A stretch of 64,000 nt of DNA from Chitinophaga chungangae (GCF_017742215.1 NZ_JAGHKP010000002.1:716737-780736); one strand, 5' to 3'; shown: positions 43,641 through 52,578, counted from the first letter of the stretch. Made by a program: numbers and translations. The notes: a model not told the origin generated them from the letters alone.

Positions 43641-43945
43641 TACTTCCTACACAATCTCATTAACAAAAAAATACTGTCATTTTGCGTTTCGTATTCTCAT
43701 TAATTGTACATTCGCATTCCCGATTAACAACTGATTAACACCAAAACGACGGACAGCTTAGAGACAACTTTACCACAAACAGCCTGGAATATCCCGTAAC
43801 ATTAAGGCAATGATCTGCTCATATTTAGTTAATACGCCCTTAATGTTAGCTTAATGACACGGTCAGAACTTTGCGTCGACAAAACGGAACAATCACTTAC
43901 TGACTGACCCAAACACAGCGTTAACTATTAAAACATTTGACTAAC
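43641..43945. other. AT-rich intergenic region with a 10-bp inverted repeat
   Basis: About 300 bases separate the SusCD operon from the secreted protein gene. A perfect 10-bp inverted repeat, AACATTAAGG (43798-43807) and CCTTAATGTT (43838-43847), with a 30-nt loop, is the only strong structure. GAACTTTG near 43867-43874 is the best -7-like sequence. No gene was seen. Confidence 0.5.
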
Positions 43946-44413
43946 ATGAAACACGGCATTGTGAACACACCCAAAACAGTACTTACGGCACTGGCACTTG
44001 TGCTTGGCATTAGCTTACAGGCAACCGCACAGAGCGACGCACTTGCTTATGTTAACACCCGCGAAGAAAAGGCCTCCCGTACCGCATCTACCGCACCTGA
44101 AGAAGCCAACTTTATGGCGCAGAGAGGTTGTAAACTGGAAGTAACGCAGGAAGGGACCGAAGATCTGCGTTTCCTTGTACAGATCGTAAATCCTCACCAG
44201 GACAAACTGGTGCTGCTCATTAAAGACGCCAACAACAACACCCTGCACAAAGAAGTGCTCGACGGCAGGGCAAGGTTCCTGGGACGTTTTAACATGGACA
44301 GGCTGGAAGACGGCGCATACACTTTCGAGATCCGCAATGGAAGGAATAAACTGGAAAGGTCCGTTGACATCAAAACGCAACTCCAGGTAAACCGCGTGGT
44401 GTCTGTTGAATAA
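43946..44413 (+). CDS. small secreted protein of unknown function
   Basis: A 155-aa protein; the ATG at 43946 was preferred over a TTG 9 nt earlier. A signal peptide ends near QATAQS. The mature domain (about residues 55-150) is a compact beta-sandwich-like segment: LEVTQEGTEDLRFLVQIVNPHQDKLVLLIKDAN, then GRFNMDRLEDGAYTFEIRNGRNKL. It resembles the short C-terminal or DUF3244-type beta domains of secreted Bacteroidota proteins but no firm family can be named. Single gene with terminator; a long upstream region suggests regulation. Confidence 0.7.
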   Translation: MKHGIVNTPKTVLTALALVLGISLQATAQSDALAYVNTREEKASRTASTAPEEANFMAQRGCKLEVTQEGTEDLRFLVQIVNPHQDKLVLLIKDANNNTLHKEVLDGRARFLGRFNMDRLEDGAYTFEIRNGRNKLERSVDIKTQLQVNRVVSVE

Positions 44414-44434
44414 ACAGGAACATCCATTCAGACC

Positions 44435-44480
44435 ATAAAAAAGAGGGTGCGTCTTCATCGGCGCACCCTCTTCTGTTTTG
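44435..44480. terminator. bidirectional terminator
   Basis: AAGAGGGTGCG (44441-44451) pairs with CGCACCCTCTT (44462-44472) as an 11-bp stem with a 10-nt loop, flanked by an A-run upstream and TTCTGTTTT downstream. It separates the convergent secreted-protein and GH3-serine hydrolase genes. Confidence 0.8.
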
Positions 44481-44490
44481 CATCAATAAC

Positions 44491-47466
44491 TTATTGCATC
44501 GCGTCGTACAATGTTTCCATGATGTTCGAACGAACGTTGAGGGAATACAGCTTGGTATTGGCGCCGCCGTTCGGGCAAACGCGGTTGCTCAGGAAAATGA
44601 ACGCCAGTTTGTACTGCGGGTCTATCCACACGCAGGTGCCTGTAAACCCGGTATGGCCGTAGGTTAGCGGCGATGCGCTTTTGCAGGGGTACGGCTCGTC
44701 GCGGCTGGCATTGTCTTTTTCCGGTTTGTCGAAACCGAGGCCGCGGCGGCTGATATTGGAATGGTACGCGGAAAACATTTGAATGGTTTCCGGGTGGATA
44801 TAAGATTTCCCGTTGTAAGTTCCCCCGTTCAGCAACATTTGCATCAGCACGCCGAGATCGGTGGCGTTGGAAAACAACCCGGCGTGACCGGCTATTCCCC
44901 CGAACATCGCGGCGCCGGGGTCGTGCACGTCGCCGCGGATCAGCTGCACGCGGAAATTGTTTTCGAATTCCGTGGGCACCAGCTGGCTCAACGGCAAATG
45001 GCTGCGTGGCTCGAATCCCATCGTACGAAGGCCAAGCGGCTCGTAGAACGTTTCGCGCACGTAATGGTCCAGGCGTTTGCCGGTGATGGATTCCACTATT
45101 TTCCCGAGGAAAATAAAATCGTTGTCGCTGTAAATGTACCTGCTGCCGGCGGGTATCAGTTTGCTATCCAGTATGATCTGGAACATCGTGTCGTTGTATT
45201 GCGGCGTCATGTACAGGTTTTCGGCAACGCGAAGGCTGTGGATGGAATCAAGATGCGCGGCGAACAGCAACGTGTCTGGCCAGCCGTTGTCGTACAACGT
45301 TCCGCGGTAAAAAGGAATATAAGCCACGAGGCCCGCCTGGTGCATCAGCACATCGCGGATCACCAGCTTTTCCTTATCCGAACCGCGCACCCAGGGAAGA
45401 TACGTGCCCAGCGTGGAATCCAGCGACAATTTGCCTTCATCGTACAGCCGCATTACAGATAAGGTGGTTGCGCATATTTTGGTAACGGAAGCGAGGTCGT
45501 ACACGGAACTGTCCGTTACCGGCTCTTTCTGGCTGTAGTCATAAAACCCGAAACTTTTGCGGTACACCATTTTCCCGTCTTTCATCGCCAGCACCTGGCA
45601 ACCGGGCGCCGCGCCTTTCTGTATCATGTCGTAAGCCAGCGAATCGATCCTGTTCAGCACGTTGCCGTTCATTCCCACCGATTCCGGGCTGGCGGCTTCC
45701 AGCTGGCTGGGGCGCTCCACGGGTTTGACAGATGCAAGACCGGCGCCGAACTTAAAATTGGCGCAAACGGTAACGGGCAGTTTCCCTTTAGGGTCGAGCT
45801 TGCCGAAGATCACGTCTGCGGCGGCTTTGTGGGTAAGGCTATCGTCTTCATACGCTGCAATAATGGTGGGCGCATCGCAGAAATAACGGATAGCGTAAGG
45901 ATTGCCGAAAGTAACGGTAGCTGCGGGCATTTCTTCCTGCAGCTGGTTCACGATCAGTCTTTCCGCGGCATTGATGCCATAATTGTTGGCCGGCCTGCGG
46001 CTGTAATTTTGCACGGCAATGATCACCGCGTCGTACTGGGCTTTCAGGCGTTTTACCATGGCGTTCACCTGCGCTTCGGACTGCCGCGGAGAGAACACGT
46101 ATGCATCCACATCGGCCCTGTGGCTGCGCACGGCGTCGATGAAGGTGTTGTTTCCGCCGTCTACGCCTACGGCTACGATAGCGAGTTTTTTATTCCCGAT
46201 GGTAACGGGCAGCGGCAGCAGGTGATTGTCGTTGCGGAGCACGGTGATCGCTTCTTCGGAGATCCGGCGGCGGAGCGGCAGTACGGCGGCGTTGAGGTCT
46301 TCGGTGATATTTGCGGGGTCGATGGGTTGAAGTTCCGCCAGGCCAAGGTCGTATTTGGCGCGCAGCACTTTTTTCACCCTGCGGTATACTTCCGCGCGGC
46401 TGATCGTCCCTTTTTTGATGGCCGCCGCAATAGCGGCAATGCTGCCTTTCGCGGTAGACGGCAGCTCCATCAGGTCGTTGCCGGCCAGCAGGCTTTGCAG
46501 CGATTCCTGGCCGTGGTCATAATATTTTGAAATGCCTTTCATTTCCAGCGCGTCGGTCACGATCAGCCCGTCGAAGCCCATTCTTTTCTGCAGCAGGTCG
46601 GTCACCGTTTTATACGAAATGGAAGAAGGCGTATTGGCTTTTTTGTCGATGGCGGGAAGATAAAGATGCCCGATCATGACGGAGCCAACGCCCGCGTCTA
46701 TGGCCCGCTGAAAGGGATACAGCTCCAGCGAGTCCAGCTGTGACAAGGTTTTATTGATAGACGGCAGATCATAATGACTATCCACATCGGTATCGCCGTG
46801 CCCGGGGAAATGTTTGGCGCAGGCCATCACGCCCGCGTCCTGCATGCCTTTGATCATGGCGATGCCGAGGCGCGCCACCTGGTATTTGTCTTCGCCGAAC
46901 GAGCGGTCGTTGATCACCGGGTTGTTCGGGTTGTTGTTCACATCCAGCACGGGCGCGAAATTGTATTGAATGCCCATGCGTTTGCATTGTTCGCCGATGG
47001 CTTTGCCTACTTCGTAAATCAGCGCACTGTCCTGCACGGCGCCGAGCATCAGGTTGCGGGGAAAGGCGATCACGCTGTCCACAAAACGCATCCCGAGGCC
47101 CCATTCGCCGTCTGTGGCGATAAGCAGCGGCGTTTTGCTCGCGGCCTGGTAACGGTTGATGAGCATTGCCTGGCGCACCGGGCCGCCCTGGAAAGTGACC
47201 ATCCCGCCGATCTTGTTGACCCTTACGTCGTTCAGTACGGAATTGATATGGTCCTGCCCGAGATTCGAATGCATGCGGATCATAATGAGCTGCGCGATGC
47301 GTTCTTCGTGGCTGAGCGAGTTAAAAACACTGTCTACCCAATGATCGGCCTTGCTTTGGCGGGGTTTTTCCTGCGTGGTCCTGCTTTTCAGTTGCGTGGA
47401 TGCCGTTTGTGCATTGGCTGTGAAAGTCAGCCCGGTGAGTAGTGCTACCAAAAAATGCTTCATCAT
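44491..47466 (-). CDS. GH3 beta-N-acetylhexosaminidase fused to a serine hydrolase
   Basis: A 991-aa exported protein; the start at 47466 is favoured because MMKHFLVALLTG begins the signal peptide (ending TANAQ). The N-terminal half is a family 3 glycoside hydrolase of the NagZ type with the signature KHFPGHGDTDVDSHYDL (about 218-234) carrying the catalytic Asp/His pair. A GH3 C-terminal domain follows. From about residue 600 comes a beta-lactamase/penicillin-binding-like serine hydrolase with LASVTK (SxxK, about 655) and a YSDNDFIFLG Tyr motif. This two-domain form is common in Bacteroidota and probably acts on muropeptides in the periplasm. It is monocistronic and divergent from adk. Confidence 0.88.
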   Translation of the reverse strand: MMKHFLVALLTGLTFTANAQTASTQLKSRTTQEKPRQSKADHWVDSVFNSLSHEERIAQLIMIRMHSNLGQDHINSVLNDVRVNKIGGMVTFQGGPVRQAMLINRYQAASKTPLLIATDGEWGLGMRFVDSVIAFPRNLMLGAVQDSALIYEVGKAIGEQCKRMGIQYNFAPVLDVNNNPNNPVINDRSFGEDKYQVARLGIAMIKGMQDAGVMACAKHFPGHGDTDVDSHYDLPSINKTLSQLDSLELYPFQRAIDAGVGSVMIGHLYLPAIDKKANTPSSISYKTVTDLLQKRMGFDGLIVTDALEMKGISKYYDHGQESLQSLLAGNDLMELPSTAKGSIAAIAAAIKKGTISRAEVYRRVKKVLRAKYDLGLAELQPIDPANITEDLNAAVLPLRRRISEEAITVLRNDNHLLPLPVTIGNKKLAIVAVGVDGGNNTFIDAVRSHRADVDAYVFSPRQSEAQVNAMVKRLKAQYDAVIIAVQNYSRRPANNYGINAAERLIVNQLQEEMPAATVTFGNPYAIRYFCDAPTIIAAYEDDSLTHKAAADVIFGKLDPKGKLPVTVCANFKFGAGLASVKPVERPSQLEAASPESVGMNGNVLNRIDSLAYDMIQKGAAPGCQVLAMKDGKMVYRKSFGFYDYSQKEPVTDSSVYDLASVTKICATTLSVMRLYDEGKLSLDSTLGTYLPWVRGSDKEKLVIRDVLMHQAGLVAYIPFYRGTLYDNGWPDTLLFAAHLDSIHSLRVAENLYMTPQYNDTMFQIILDSKLIPAGSRYIYSDNDFIFLGKIVESITGKRLDHYVRETFYEPLGLRTMGFEPRSHLPLSQLVPTEFENNFRVQLIRGDVHDPGAAMFGGIAGHAGLFSNATDLGVLMQMLLNGGTYNGKSYIHPETIQMFSAYHSNISRRGLGFDKPEKDNASRDEPYPCKSASPLTYGHTGFTGTCVWIDPQYKLAFIFLSNRVCPNGGANTKLYSLNVRSNIMETLYDAMQ

Positions 47467-47833
47467 CCTATAAACATACAAAATTTCCAAGCTCATACTT
47501 CCCCCGAAATGACTGGCGGTTGATGCATTCCAATAAATGAACATATGTTTTATCCCGGTTCTCACCGCCTGAGGTCGATTTTCAATTCTTCTACCTTTTT
47601 TGAAGTTTTTTTGAAATATTTTCAGAATTTTTTGCGTATTTTTTTTGAGATTTCATCAATCTGAATTTTAATTACCAACTCATTCAATTGTTTGTTATAT
47701 TTGCACCTTACGAAACGTCGTCCTTAAACCTTTTGAAGAACCATTCTGTAAGAAGAGGGGATGTACTTGTCAACTGTAACACGTTTTTAAGGCGTAAGTA
47801 TTTCACTTGCGAAAGAATACATTATCGAAGAAC
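47467..47833. other. AT-rich divergent intergenic region
   Basis: About 367 bases between the GH3 fusion and adk. It contains the adk -7 box (47696-47703) and an AT-rich block (47580-47690) with several T-runs. A nine-codon ATG frame lies at 47761-47790 within the predicted adk leader. No longer gene was supported. Confidence 0.5.
47696..47703 (+). promoter_or_regulatory. -7 box for adk
   Basis: TATATTTG matches TAnnTTTG. It predicts an unusually long leader of about 125 nt before the adk ATG, containing a 9-codon frame. Confidence 0.5.
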
Positions 47834-48421
47834 ATGGTCAATCTTATTTTATTTGGCCCTCCCGGAAGCGGTAAAGGAACCCAGAGTGCCAACATTATTG
47901 AGAAGTACGGTTTGCTTCACCTGTCCACCGGCGATCTGCTGCGTTCCGAAATCGCAGGGAAAACGCCTTTGGGCCTGGAGGCTCAGAAGTTTATCGACCA
48001 GGGCCTGCTGGTACCGGACGAAGTGGTGATCGGCATGATCAGCACCAAGCTGGACGCCAACCCGGAAGCACGCGGCTTCATTTTCGATGGTTTCCCCCGC
48101 ACCACCGTGCAGGCGGAAGCGCTGGATAAGCTGCTGGCATTGAAAAAGACAAGCATTTCCGTAGTGTTGAGCCTGGAAGTCCCGGAAGACGAGCTGGTTC
48201 GCCGCCTGCTGGACCGTGGGCTTACCTCCGGCCGTTCAGACGATGCAAGCGAAGACGTGGTGAAAAAACGCATCGTGGAATACCACAACAAAACCGCTCC
48301 TGTGGCGGATCACTACGCTAAATTCGGGAAACTGAAGAAAGTGAAAGGCGAAGGCACCATCGAGCACATTTTCGAGCTGCTGAGCAAAGAAATCGAAGAA
48401 CTGATGGGGGTTCGCGTATAA
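47834..48421 (+). CDS. adk: adenylate kinase
   Basis: A 195-aa enzyme interconverting ATP, ADP and AMP. The start at 47834 (MVNLILFGPPGSGKGTQ) puts the P-loop at the usual position, whereas a TTG nine codons upstream does not fit the family. Other signatures: LSTGDLLRSEI, GFIFDGFPRT, and a short LID (LTSGRSDDASEDVVKKRI) without the zinc-binding cysteines. It is followed by a long hairpin terminator at 48451. Confidence 0.96.
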   Translation: MVNLILFGPPGSGKGTQSANIIEKYGLLHLSTGDLLRSEIAGKTPLGLEAQKFIDQGLLVPDEVVIGMISTKLDANPEARGFIFDGFPRTTVQAEALDKLLALKKTSISVVLSLEVPEDELVRRLLDRGLTSGRSDDASEDVVKKRIVEYHNKTAPVADHYAKFGKLKKVKGEGTIEHIFELLSKEIEELMGVRV

Positions 48422-48450
48422 ACGCGGCTTCCCGGAACATACATATTGCA

Positions 48451-48500
48451 ACGCAAAGATCATGTAAAGCCAAACTTTACGATCTTTGCGTTTTGCTTTT
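48451..48500 (+). terminator. terminator after adk
   Basis: CGCAAAGATC (48452-48461) pairs with GATCTTTGCG (48481-48490), continued after a 2-nt bulge by GTAAAG/CTTTAC, and followed by TTTTGCTTTTT. Confidence 0.75.
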
Positions 48501-48570
48501 TGGGCAAAAAGAGCGGGCAGGTGCCCGTTCAGCTATAAACCGGCCCCGCGGCCGGAAGGAGATCTGACAT

Positions 48571-49596
48571 ATGGAGAATTTTGTAGACTACATACGGGTA
48601 TTTTGTAAATCGGGCCATGGCGGCGCCGGCAGCAGGCATTTTATGCGCACCAAATTTAAAGCCATGGCCGGGCCCGACGGCGGAGACGGCGGAAGGGGCG
48701 GCCACCTCATCCTGCGCGGCAATTCCCAGTTGTGGACGCTGCTGCACCTTCGCTGGTACAAAAACGTACTGGCCGAAAACGGCGAAAACGGCAGCGGCGA
48801 CAATTGTACCGGCGCCAATGGGAAAGACATCGTGATCGAAGTGCCGCTGGGCACCATCGTGCGCGACGAAGAAACCGGCGAAGTGGAAGCCGAAGTGTTG
48901 AAAGAAGGAGAAGAGATCATTTTTATGCCCGGCGGCCAGGGCGGCCGCGGCAACGCTTACTTTAAAAGCGCCACCAACCAGGCGCCCGAATACGCACAGC
49001 CCGGCGAGCCCGGCCGTGAAGGCTGGAAACTGCTGGAGCTCAAAGTGCTGGCGGACGTTGGGCTGGTAGGGTTTCCCAACGCGGGAAAATCCACCCTCCT
49101 GTCTTCCATCACCGCCGCCAAACCCAAGATCGCGAATTACGCGTTCACCACGCTCACGCCGCAGTTGGGCATGGTGCCTTACCGCGACGATAAATCGTTC
49201 TGCATGGCCGATCTTCCAGGCATCATCGAAGGCGCGCATGAAGGCAAAGGGCTGGGGCACCGTTTCCTCCGGCATATCGAGCGGAACGCAGTGCTGTTGT
49301 TCGTGATCCCGGCAGACAGTGCCGATCACCTGAAAGAGTTTAACATCCTCGTGAACGAACTGGAGCAATACAACCCCGAAATGCTGGATAAACAATTCCT
49401 GATCGCCATCAGCAAAAGCGACATGCTCGACGACGAGCTGAAAGCCGCCATAGCAGAGGAGTTACCGAAAGATGTGCCGCATGTTTTCATTTCGTCGGTG
49501 ACGCAAACGGGGCTGCAGGAACTAAAAGACATACTCTGGGAAGCTTTGATTTCCGAAGAAAATATCCGTCGCGAGGAAGAAGAGCCGGAAGTTTAG
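48571..49596 (+). CDS. obgE: Obg family GTPase
   Basis: A 341-aa ribosome-associated GTPase needed for 50S maturation. It has the glycine-rich Obg fold ([43 protein letters not shown]) and a GTPase domain with [11 protein letters not shown] (G1), the switch segment TLTPQLGMV, and [25 protein letters not shown]. The C-terminal OCT domain of Gram-positive Obg is absent, as is usual in this phylum. It is probably a separate transcript from adk. Confidence 0.96.
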   Translation: MENFVDYIRVFCKSGHGGAGSRHFMRTKFKAMAGPDGGDGGRGGHLILRGNSQLWTLLHLRWYKNVLAENGENGSGDNCTGANGKDIVIEVPLGTIVRDEETGEVEAEVLKEGEEIIFMPGGQGGRGNAYFKSATNQAPEYAQPGEPGREGWKLLELKVLADVGLVGFPNAGKSTLLSSITAAKPKIANYAFTTLTPQLGMVPYRDDKSFCMADLPGIIEGAHEGKGLGHRFLRHIERNAVLLFVIPADSADHLKEFNILVNELEQYNPEMLDKQFLIAISKSDMLDDELKAAIAEELPKDVPHVFISSVTQTGLQELKDILWEALISEENIRREEEEPEV

Positions 49597-49630
49597 CAGG
49601 CGTTATTCTTTTCCGTTTTGGTGTCAGTCT

Positions 49631-49816
49631 GTAAGTCAGGCACCATTTTGAGGCAGGGTAAGAACCGGTCGTTGTTTACCCCGATAAGCCTGTTGGCTTG
49701 AAACGGCCAGGTTTGTATTCGATATCGGTTCGTAAGCCAACTATATTTGATGTCGGCGGTGAAAGAACAGGCCTTTGTTGCCTGTAAGTCTGCCGGCCTG
49801 ACATGGCCAGGGATGT
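49631..49816. repeat. four degenerate direct repeat units of about 50 bp
   Basis: Units start at 49631, 49684, 49732 and 49784 (spacing 53, 48 and 52). The second and fourth units align without gaps over 33 nt with 24 identities; most differences are transitions. The shared pattern is [GA]TAAG[CT]C, then TGA about 15-18 nt later, then GGC(C)AGG or a close relative. Origin unknown. Confidence 0.45.
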
Positions 49817-49925
49817 GCGTTTTGATCCCGGTTGCAGTCCGCTGCTGCTGGTTGTATGCAGCAATATCTCTACGGTTGCGTGCGGATTTTTTTCGCAAGG
49901 TTATACAATGTATCGTCCCGGAGCT

Positions 49926-49933
49926 TATTTTTG
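49926..49933 (+). promoter_or_regulatory. -7 box for tRNA-Thr
   Basis: TATTTTTG matches TAnnTTTG and lies 7 nt before the first base of the tRNA, which fits transcription starting at or close to the mature 5' end. Confidence 0.5.
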
Positions 49934-49940
49934 TAAAGTT

Positions 49941-50014
49941 GCCACCCTAGCTCAGCTGGTCAGAGCGGTTGTTTCGTAAATAACAGGTCGTCGGTTCGAT
50001 CCCGATGGGTGGCT
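49941..50014 (+). tRNA. tRNA-Thr (anticodon CGT)
   Basis: The 74-nt sequence folds as a standard cloverleaf: acceptor GCCACCC/GGGTGGC, D stem GCTC/GAGC, anticodon stem GTTGT/ATAAC with one G-U and loop TTCGTAA (anticodon CGT, decoding ACG), and T arm GTCGG-TTCGATC-CCGAT. The discriminator is T and no CCA is encoded, so CCA must be added enzymatically. Its last base is shared with the TGA stop of the convergent J-domain gene. Confidence 0.93.
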
Positions 50015-51213
50015 CACAAAACCTCCATGTTGCCGAATGCAGCATTGGAGGTTATTTTTTGCACGTATGTTTTGATGATCTCTTCGGCATCTTTCCAAAC
50101 GGCATCCTGGTCGCTGCCGGGATAATTGCCGCGGAAGAGAGTTTCCGCCGCAGGCAGGGCGCGGTTGTTGAAATAGTACGTCACTACCTGGCGGATATAT
50201 TCTTTCCGTGTGCCGTCGTCCTGGCCGTTTGCCAGGTCAGGAACGCCCCTCGTGTTGAGGTAAGCGAGATTTTCTTCTATTTCCCGGTTCCTTCCTGCAT
50301 TTGTTTCCGCGAAACGGAGCCGGCCGTTTCTTGCCCGCAGGTAAATGGCCGGCACCATCCTGGGGTTCGGCAGGCCGGTTACCTGGCAGTCGTTGCAACT
50401 GTAGTACGTTTCGATATCCGCGCCAAAATACAGGCGCATATTGTCTCCCACGATATGCAGGCCGTTTTCGTAGGTGAAAAACTCTTCGTACAACGCGTCT
50501 TTCGTATCCACATCCATCTCCCCGGGCATTTCGGCGCGACGGAAAATGTAATCACGGCTGGTAAATAACGCACGCCCGGGATAAGTCACCGAGAGATGAA
50601 GCTCGTCGGCGCCATCGCCGTCTATATCTGAATATAGTTCCACGACACTGGCGCTGGGATAGCGGCTGGCCAACCCTGAAAGGCTGATGCTGGTGCCGTC
50701 TTTTAATTTCACGCTCTGTTGACTGACGGTGGATATTGGCGGCATCTCTATGCGGACTTCTTCGTCCCGCAATTCCTGGTTGATGTCCCGTGGTTTCGGG
50801 CCGAAATTATACAACAATACAAAAAACAGGAGCAGCCCGCCGGTGACGAAACCCATGAAACGCCAGGGCATGCGGCTGAAATCCGGTTGAACGTATTCTT
50901 CGGTATACCGGCGATGCACTTTCCGGAACGGCGGTTGCTGGTAAATGGGTTGTGGTCGTGGCTGGGATTGCGGTTGTGGTGCGGGTTGCGGCGGCTGGCG
51001 TTTATAGAAAAGCTGGCGGTCGTACCAGGCTTTTTTATCCAGGTCTGACAATACCTTGTAGGCTTCCAGTACTTCCCTAAATTTTGTTTCCGCGGTTTTG
51101 TCGCCGTCGTTCCGGTCCGGGTGGTAGCGGAGGGACAATTTGCGGAAGGCGGATTTGATTTCCTTCAGGGAAGCGGTTTCAGGAATAGATAATATCTGGT
51201 AATACGTCAGCAT
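50014..51213 (-). CDS. membrane-spanning J-domain protein
   Basis: A 399-aa protein with an N-terminal J domain (1-65, HPD at 31-33), so it should recruit and stimulate DnaK. A Pro/Gln-rich linker follows (72-95) and one membrane helix (about 117-136). The rest is a large periplasmic-type domain without a recognised fold. It contains a calcium-loop-like [10 protein letters not shown] (about 196-205) similar to FG-GAP/VCBS strands, and a CNDC pair (273-276). The Gly/Phe and zinc-finger regions of DnaJ are absent. The gene's stop overlaps the tRNA-Thr 3' end by one base. Function unknown. Confidence 0.75.
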   Translation of the reverse strand: MLTYYQILSIPETASLKEIKSAFRKLSLRYHPDRNDGDKTAETKFREVLEAYKVLSDLDKKAWYDRQLFYKRQPPQPAPQPQSQPRPQPIYQQPPFRKVHRRYTEEYVQPDFSRMPWRFMGFVTGGLLLFFVLLYNFGPKPRDINQELRDEEVRIEMPPISTVSQQSVKLKDGTSISLSGLASRYPSASVVELYSDIDGDGADELHLSVTYPGRALFTSRDYIFRRAEMPGEMDVDTKDALYEEFFTYENGLHIVGDNMRLYFGADIETYYSCNDCQVTGLPNPRMVPAIYLRARNGRLRFAETNAGRNREIEENLAYLNTRGVPDLANGQDDGTRKEYIRQVVTYYFNNRALPAAETLFRGNYPGSDQDAVWKDAEEIIKTYVQKITSNAAFGNMEVL

Positions 51214-51542
51214 GCCATTACATGAACGTTAAAAGTAATACTTCCATTGCAATGCGGGAAACAAAGGTGGGTGTGGCGCTGAATTTCCCGGCAACTACCT
51301 ACAGCATCAGGTTCGTCCGTAAAAGAAAAACCGCTCTCTCGTCGAAACCAACGTCCTATGGCGAGCTACAAATTTCCCCGTAAAGAAGGTTTAAAATCCC
51401 ACCCGGAAACAAATTCCAGCCGATGCGGCCAGAACTCACCAAAAAAAGAAAGGTCTGTTAGACAACAGACCTTCTACTAAACTAACCCAAACAAACGTTT
51501 AATGAACGTTTAAAAATTTTTATCCTGGAGAACGGGCTTTGG
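51214..51542. other. 329-bp intergenic region downstream of recA
   Basis: It contains the recA terminator (51441-51475). Next to it is a 140-nt block (51278-51420) closed by a possible 9-bp helix (GCTGAATTT at 51278-51286 with AAATTCCAGC at 51411-51420, one bulge). On the minus strand this block would lie in the leader of the J-domain gene and carries AACCTGAT, a TPP-riboswitch-like phrase, but lacks the partner motif. No gene was found. Confidence 0.4.
51441..51475 (-). terminator. recA terminator
   Basis: AGGTCTGTT (51451-51459) pairs with AACAGACCT (51464-51472) around a 4-nt loop; on the minus strand it is followed by a T-rich stretch (TTCTTTTTTT). Confidence 0.75.
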
Positions 51543-52544
51543 TTATGCCTGTTCCGCGAGTTTTGCCTTGATTTTGGCTTCCACTTCGGTAGCTACTTCC
51601 GGGTTATCCAGCAGCAGTTGTTTCACGGCATCGCGGCCCTGACCGAGTTTGTTGCCTTCGTAGCTGAACCAGCTACCGCTTTTCTGCACGATACCGTATT
51701 CCACGCCCATGTCTATCAGCTCGCCCACTTTGGAAATACCGTGGCCGAAAATGATGTCGAACTCAGCCATACGGAAAGGAGGCGCTACCTTGTTCTTCAC
51801 GACCTTCACCTTCACGCGGTTGCCCACGGCTTCATCCCCGTCTTTGATCTGGCTCATACGTCGGATATCCAGCCTTACGGAAGCATAGAACTTCAGGGCG
51901 TTACCGCCGGTCGTGGTTTCGGGGTTGCCGAACATCACGCCGATCTTTTCACGCAGCTGGTTGATGAAAATGCAGCAGCAGTTGGTTTTGGAGATCGTAG
52001 CGGTCAGTTTGCGGAGGGCCTGGCTCATCAAACGCGCCTGGAGGCCCATTTTGCTTTCGCCCATTTCGCCTTCCAGCTCGCCTTTCGGCACCAGCGCGGC
52101 TACGGAATCGATCACCACTACATCTACCGCCCCGGAAAGGATCAGCCTGTCCGCGATCTCGAGCGCCTGTTCGCCGTGGTCCGGCTGGGAGATCAGCAGT
52201 GAATCCACATCCACGCCCAGCTTGCGGGCATAAGAACTGTCGAAAGCGTGCTCCGCGTCGATAATGGCGCAAATGCCGCCTTTTTTCTGCGCTTCCGCGA
52301 TCGTGTGGATCGCCAGCGTGGTTTTACCCGAAGATTCCGGGCCATATATTTCGATCACCCTTCCTTTCGGCAGGCCGCCAATGCCCAAAGCGATATCCAG
52401 CCCCAGGGAACCGGTGGAAATAAATTCCATCGGCGCATCAGGCTTCTCGCCCATCATCATCACGGCGCCTTTGCCGAAATCCTTATCAATTTTGTCCATC
52501 GTAAGGCGAAGGGCCTTCAGTTTATCAGTATTGCCGTTTGACAT
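51543..52544 (-). CDS. recA: recombinase RecA
   Basis: A 333-aa recombinase that forms nucleoprotein filaments for homologous recombination and SOS signalling. Walker [10 protein letters not shown], Walker [22 protein letters not shown], the L1/L2 loops ([33 protein letters not shown]) and the C-terminal domain are complete. The C-terminus lacks the very acidic tail of E. coli. A -7 box (TAAATTTG) lies at 52579-52586 on the minus strand. No LexA-type operator could be identified by eye. Confidence 0.98.
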   Translation of the reverse strand: MSNGNTDKLKALRLTMDKIDKDFGKGAVMMMGEKPDAPMEFISTGSLGLDIALGIGGLPKGRVIEIYGPESSGKTTLAIHTIAEAQKKGGICAIIDAEHAFDSSYARKLGVDVDSLLISQPDHGEQALEIADRLILSGAVDVVVIDSVAALVPKGELEGEMGESKMGLQARLMSQALRKLTATISKTNCCCIFINQLREKIGVMFGNPETTTGGNALKFYASVRLDIRRMSQIKDGDEAVGNRVKVKVVKNKVAPPFRMAEFDIIFGHGISKVGELIDMGVEYGIVQKSGSWFSYEGNKLGQGRDAVKQLLLDNPEVATEVEAKIKAKLAEQA

Positions 52545-52578
52545 AATCTTTGAATTAGTAAGTCAGTATATTTTGTTA

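Larger units (their letters stand above)
49597..49940. other. intergenic region with degenerate ~50-bp direct repeats
   Basis: The 344 bases between obgE and tRNA-Thr contain four related segments beginning GTAAG-like at 49631, 49684, 49732 and 49784. No terminator with a T-run was found for obgE. A minus-strand frame of 101 codons spans the block, but the repeat spacing is not a multiple of three, so a coding origin is unlikely. Confidence 0.5.

Noticed and set aside
49593-49898. 101-codon minus-strand frame across the repeat block
   Set aside because: Repeat units here are spaced by 48-53 nt, which shifts frame, and the predicted protein lacks structure-like periodicity.
51281-51390. TPP riboswitch upstream of the J-domain gene
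   Set aside because: Only the AACCTGAT phrase matches; the CTGAGA and GGGG motifs are missing, and the adjacent gene has no thiamine link.
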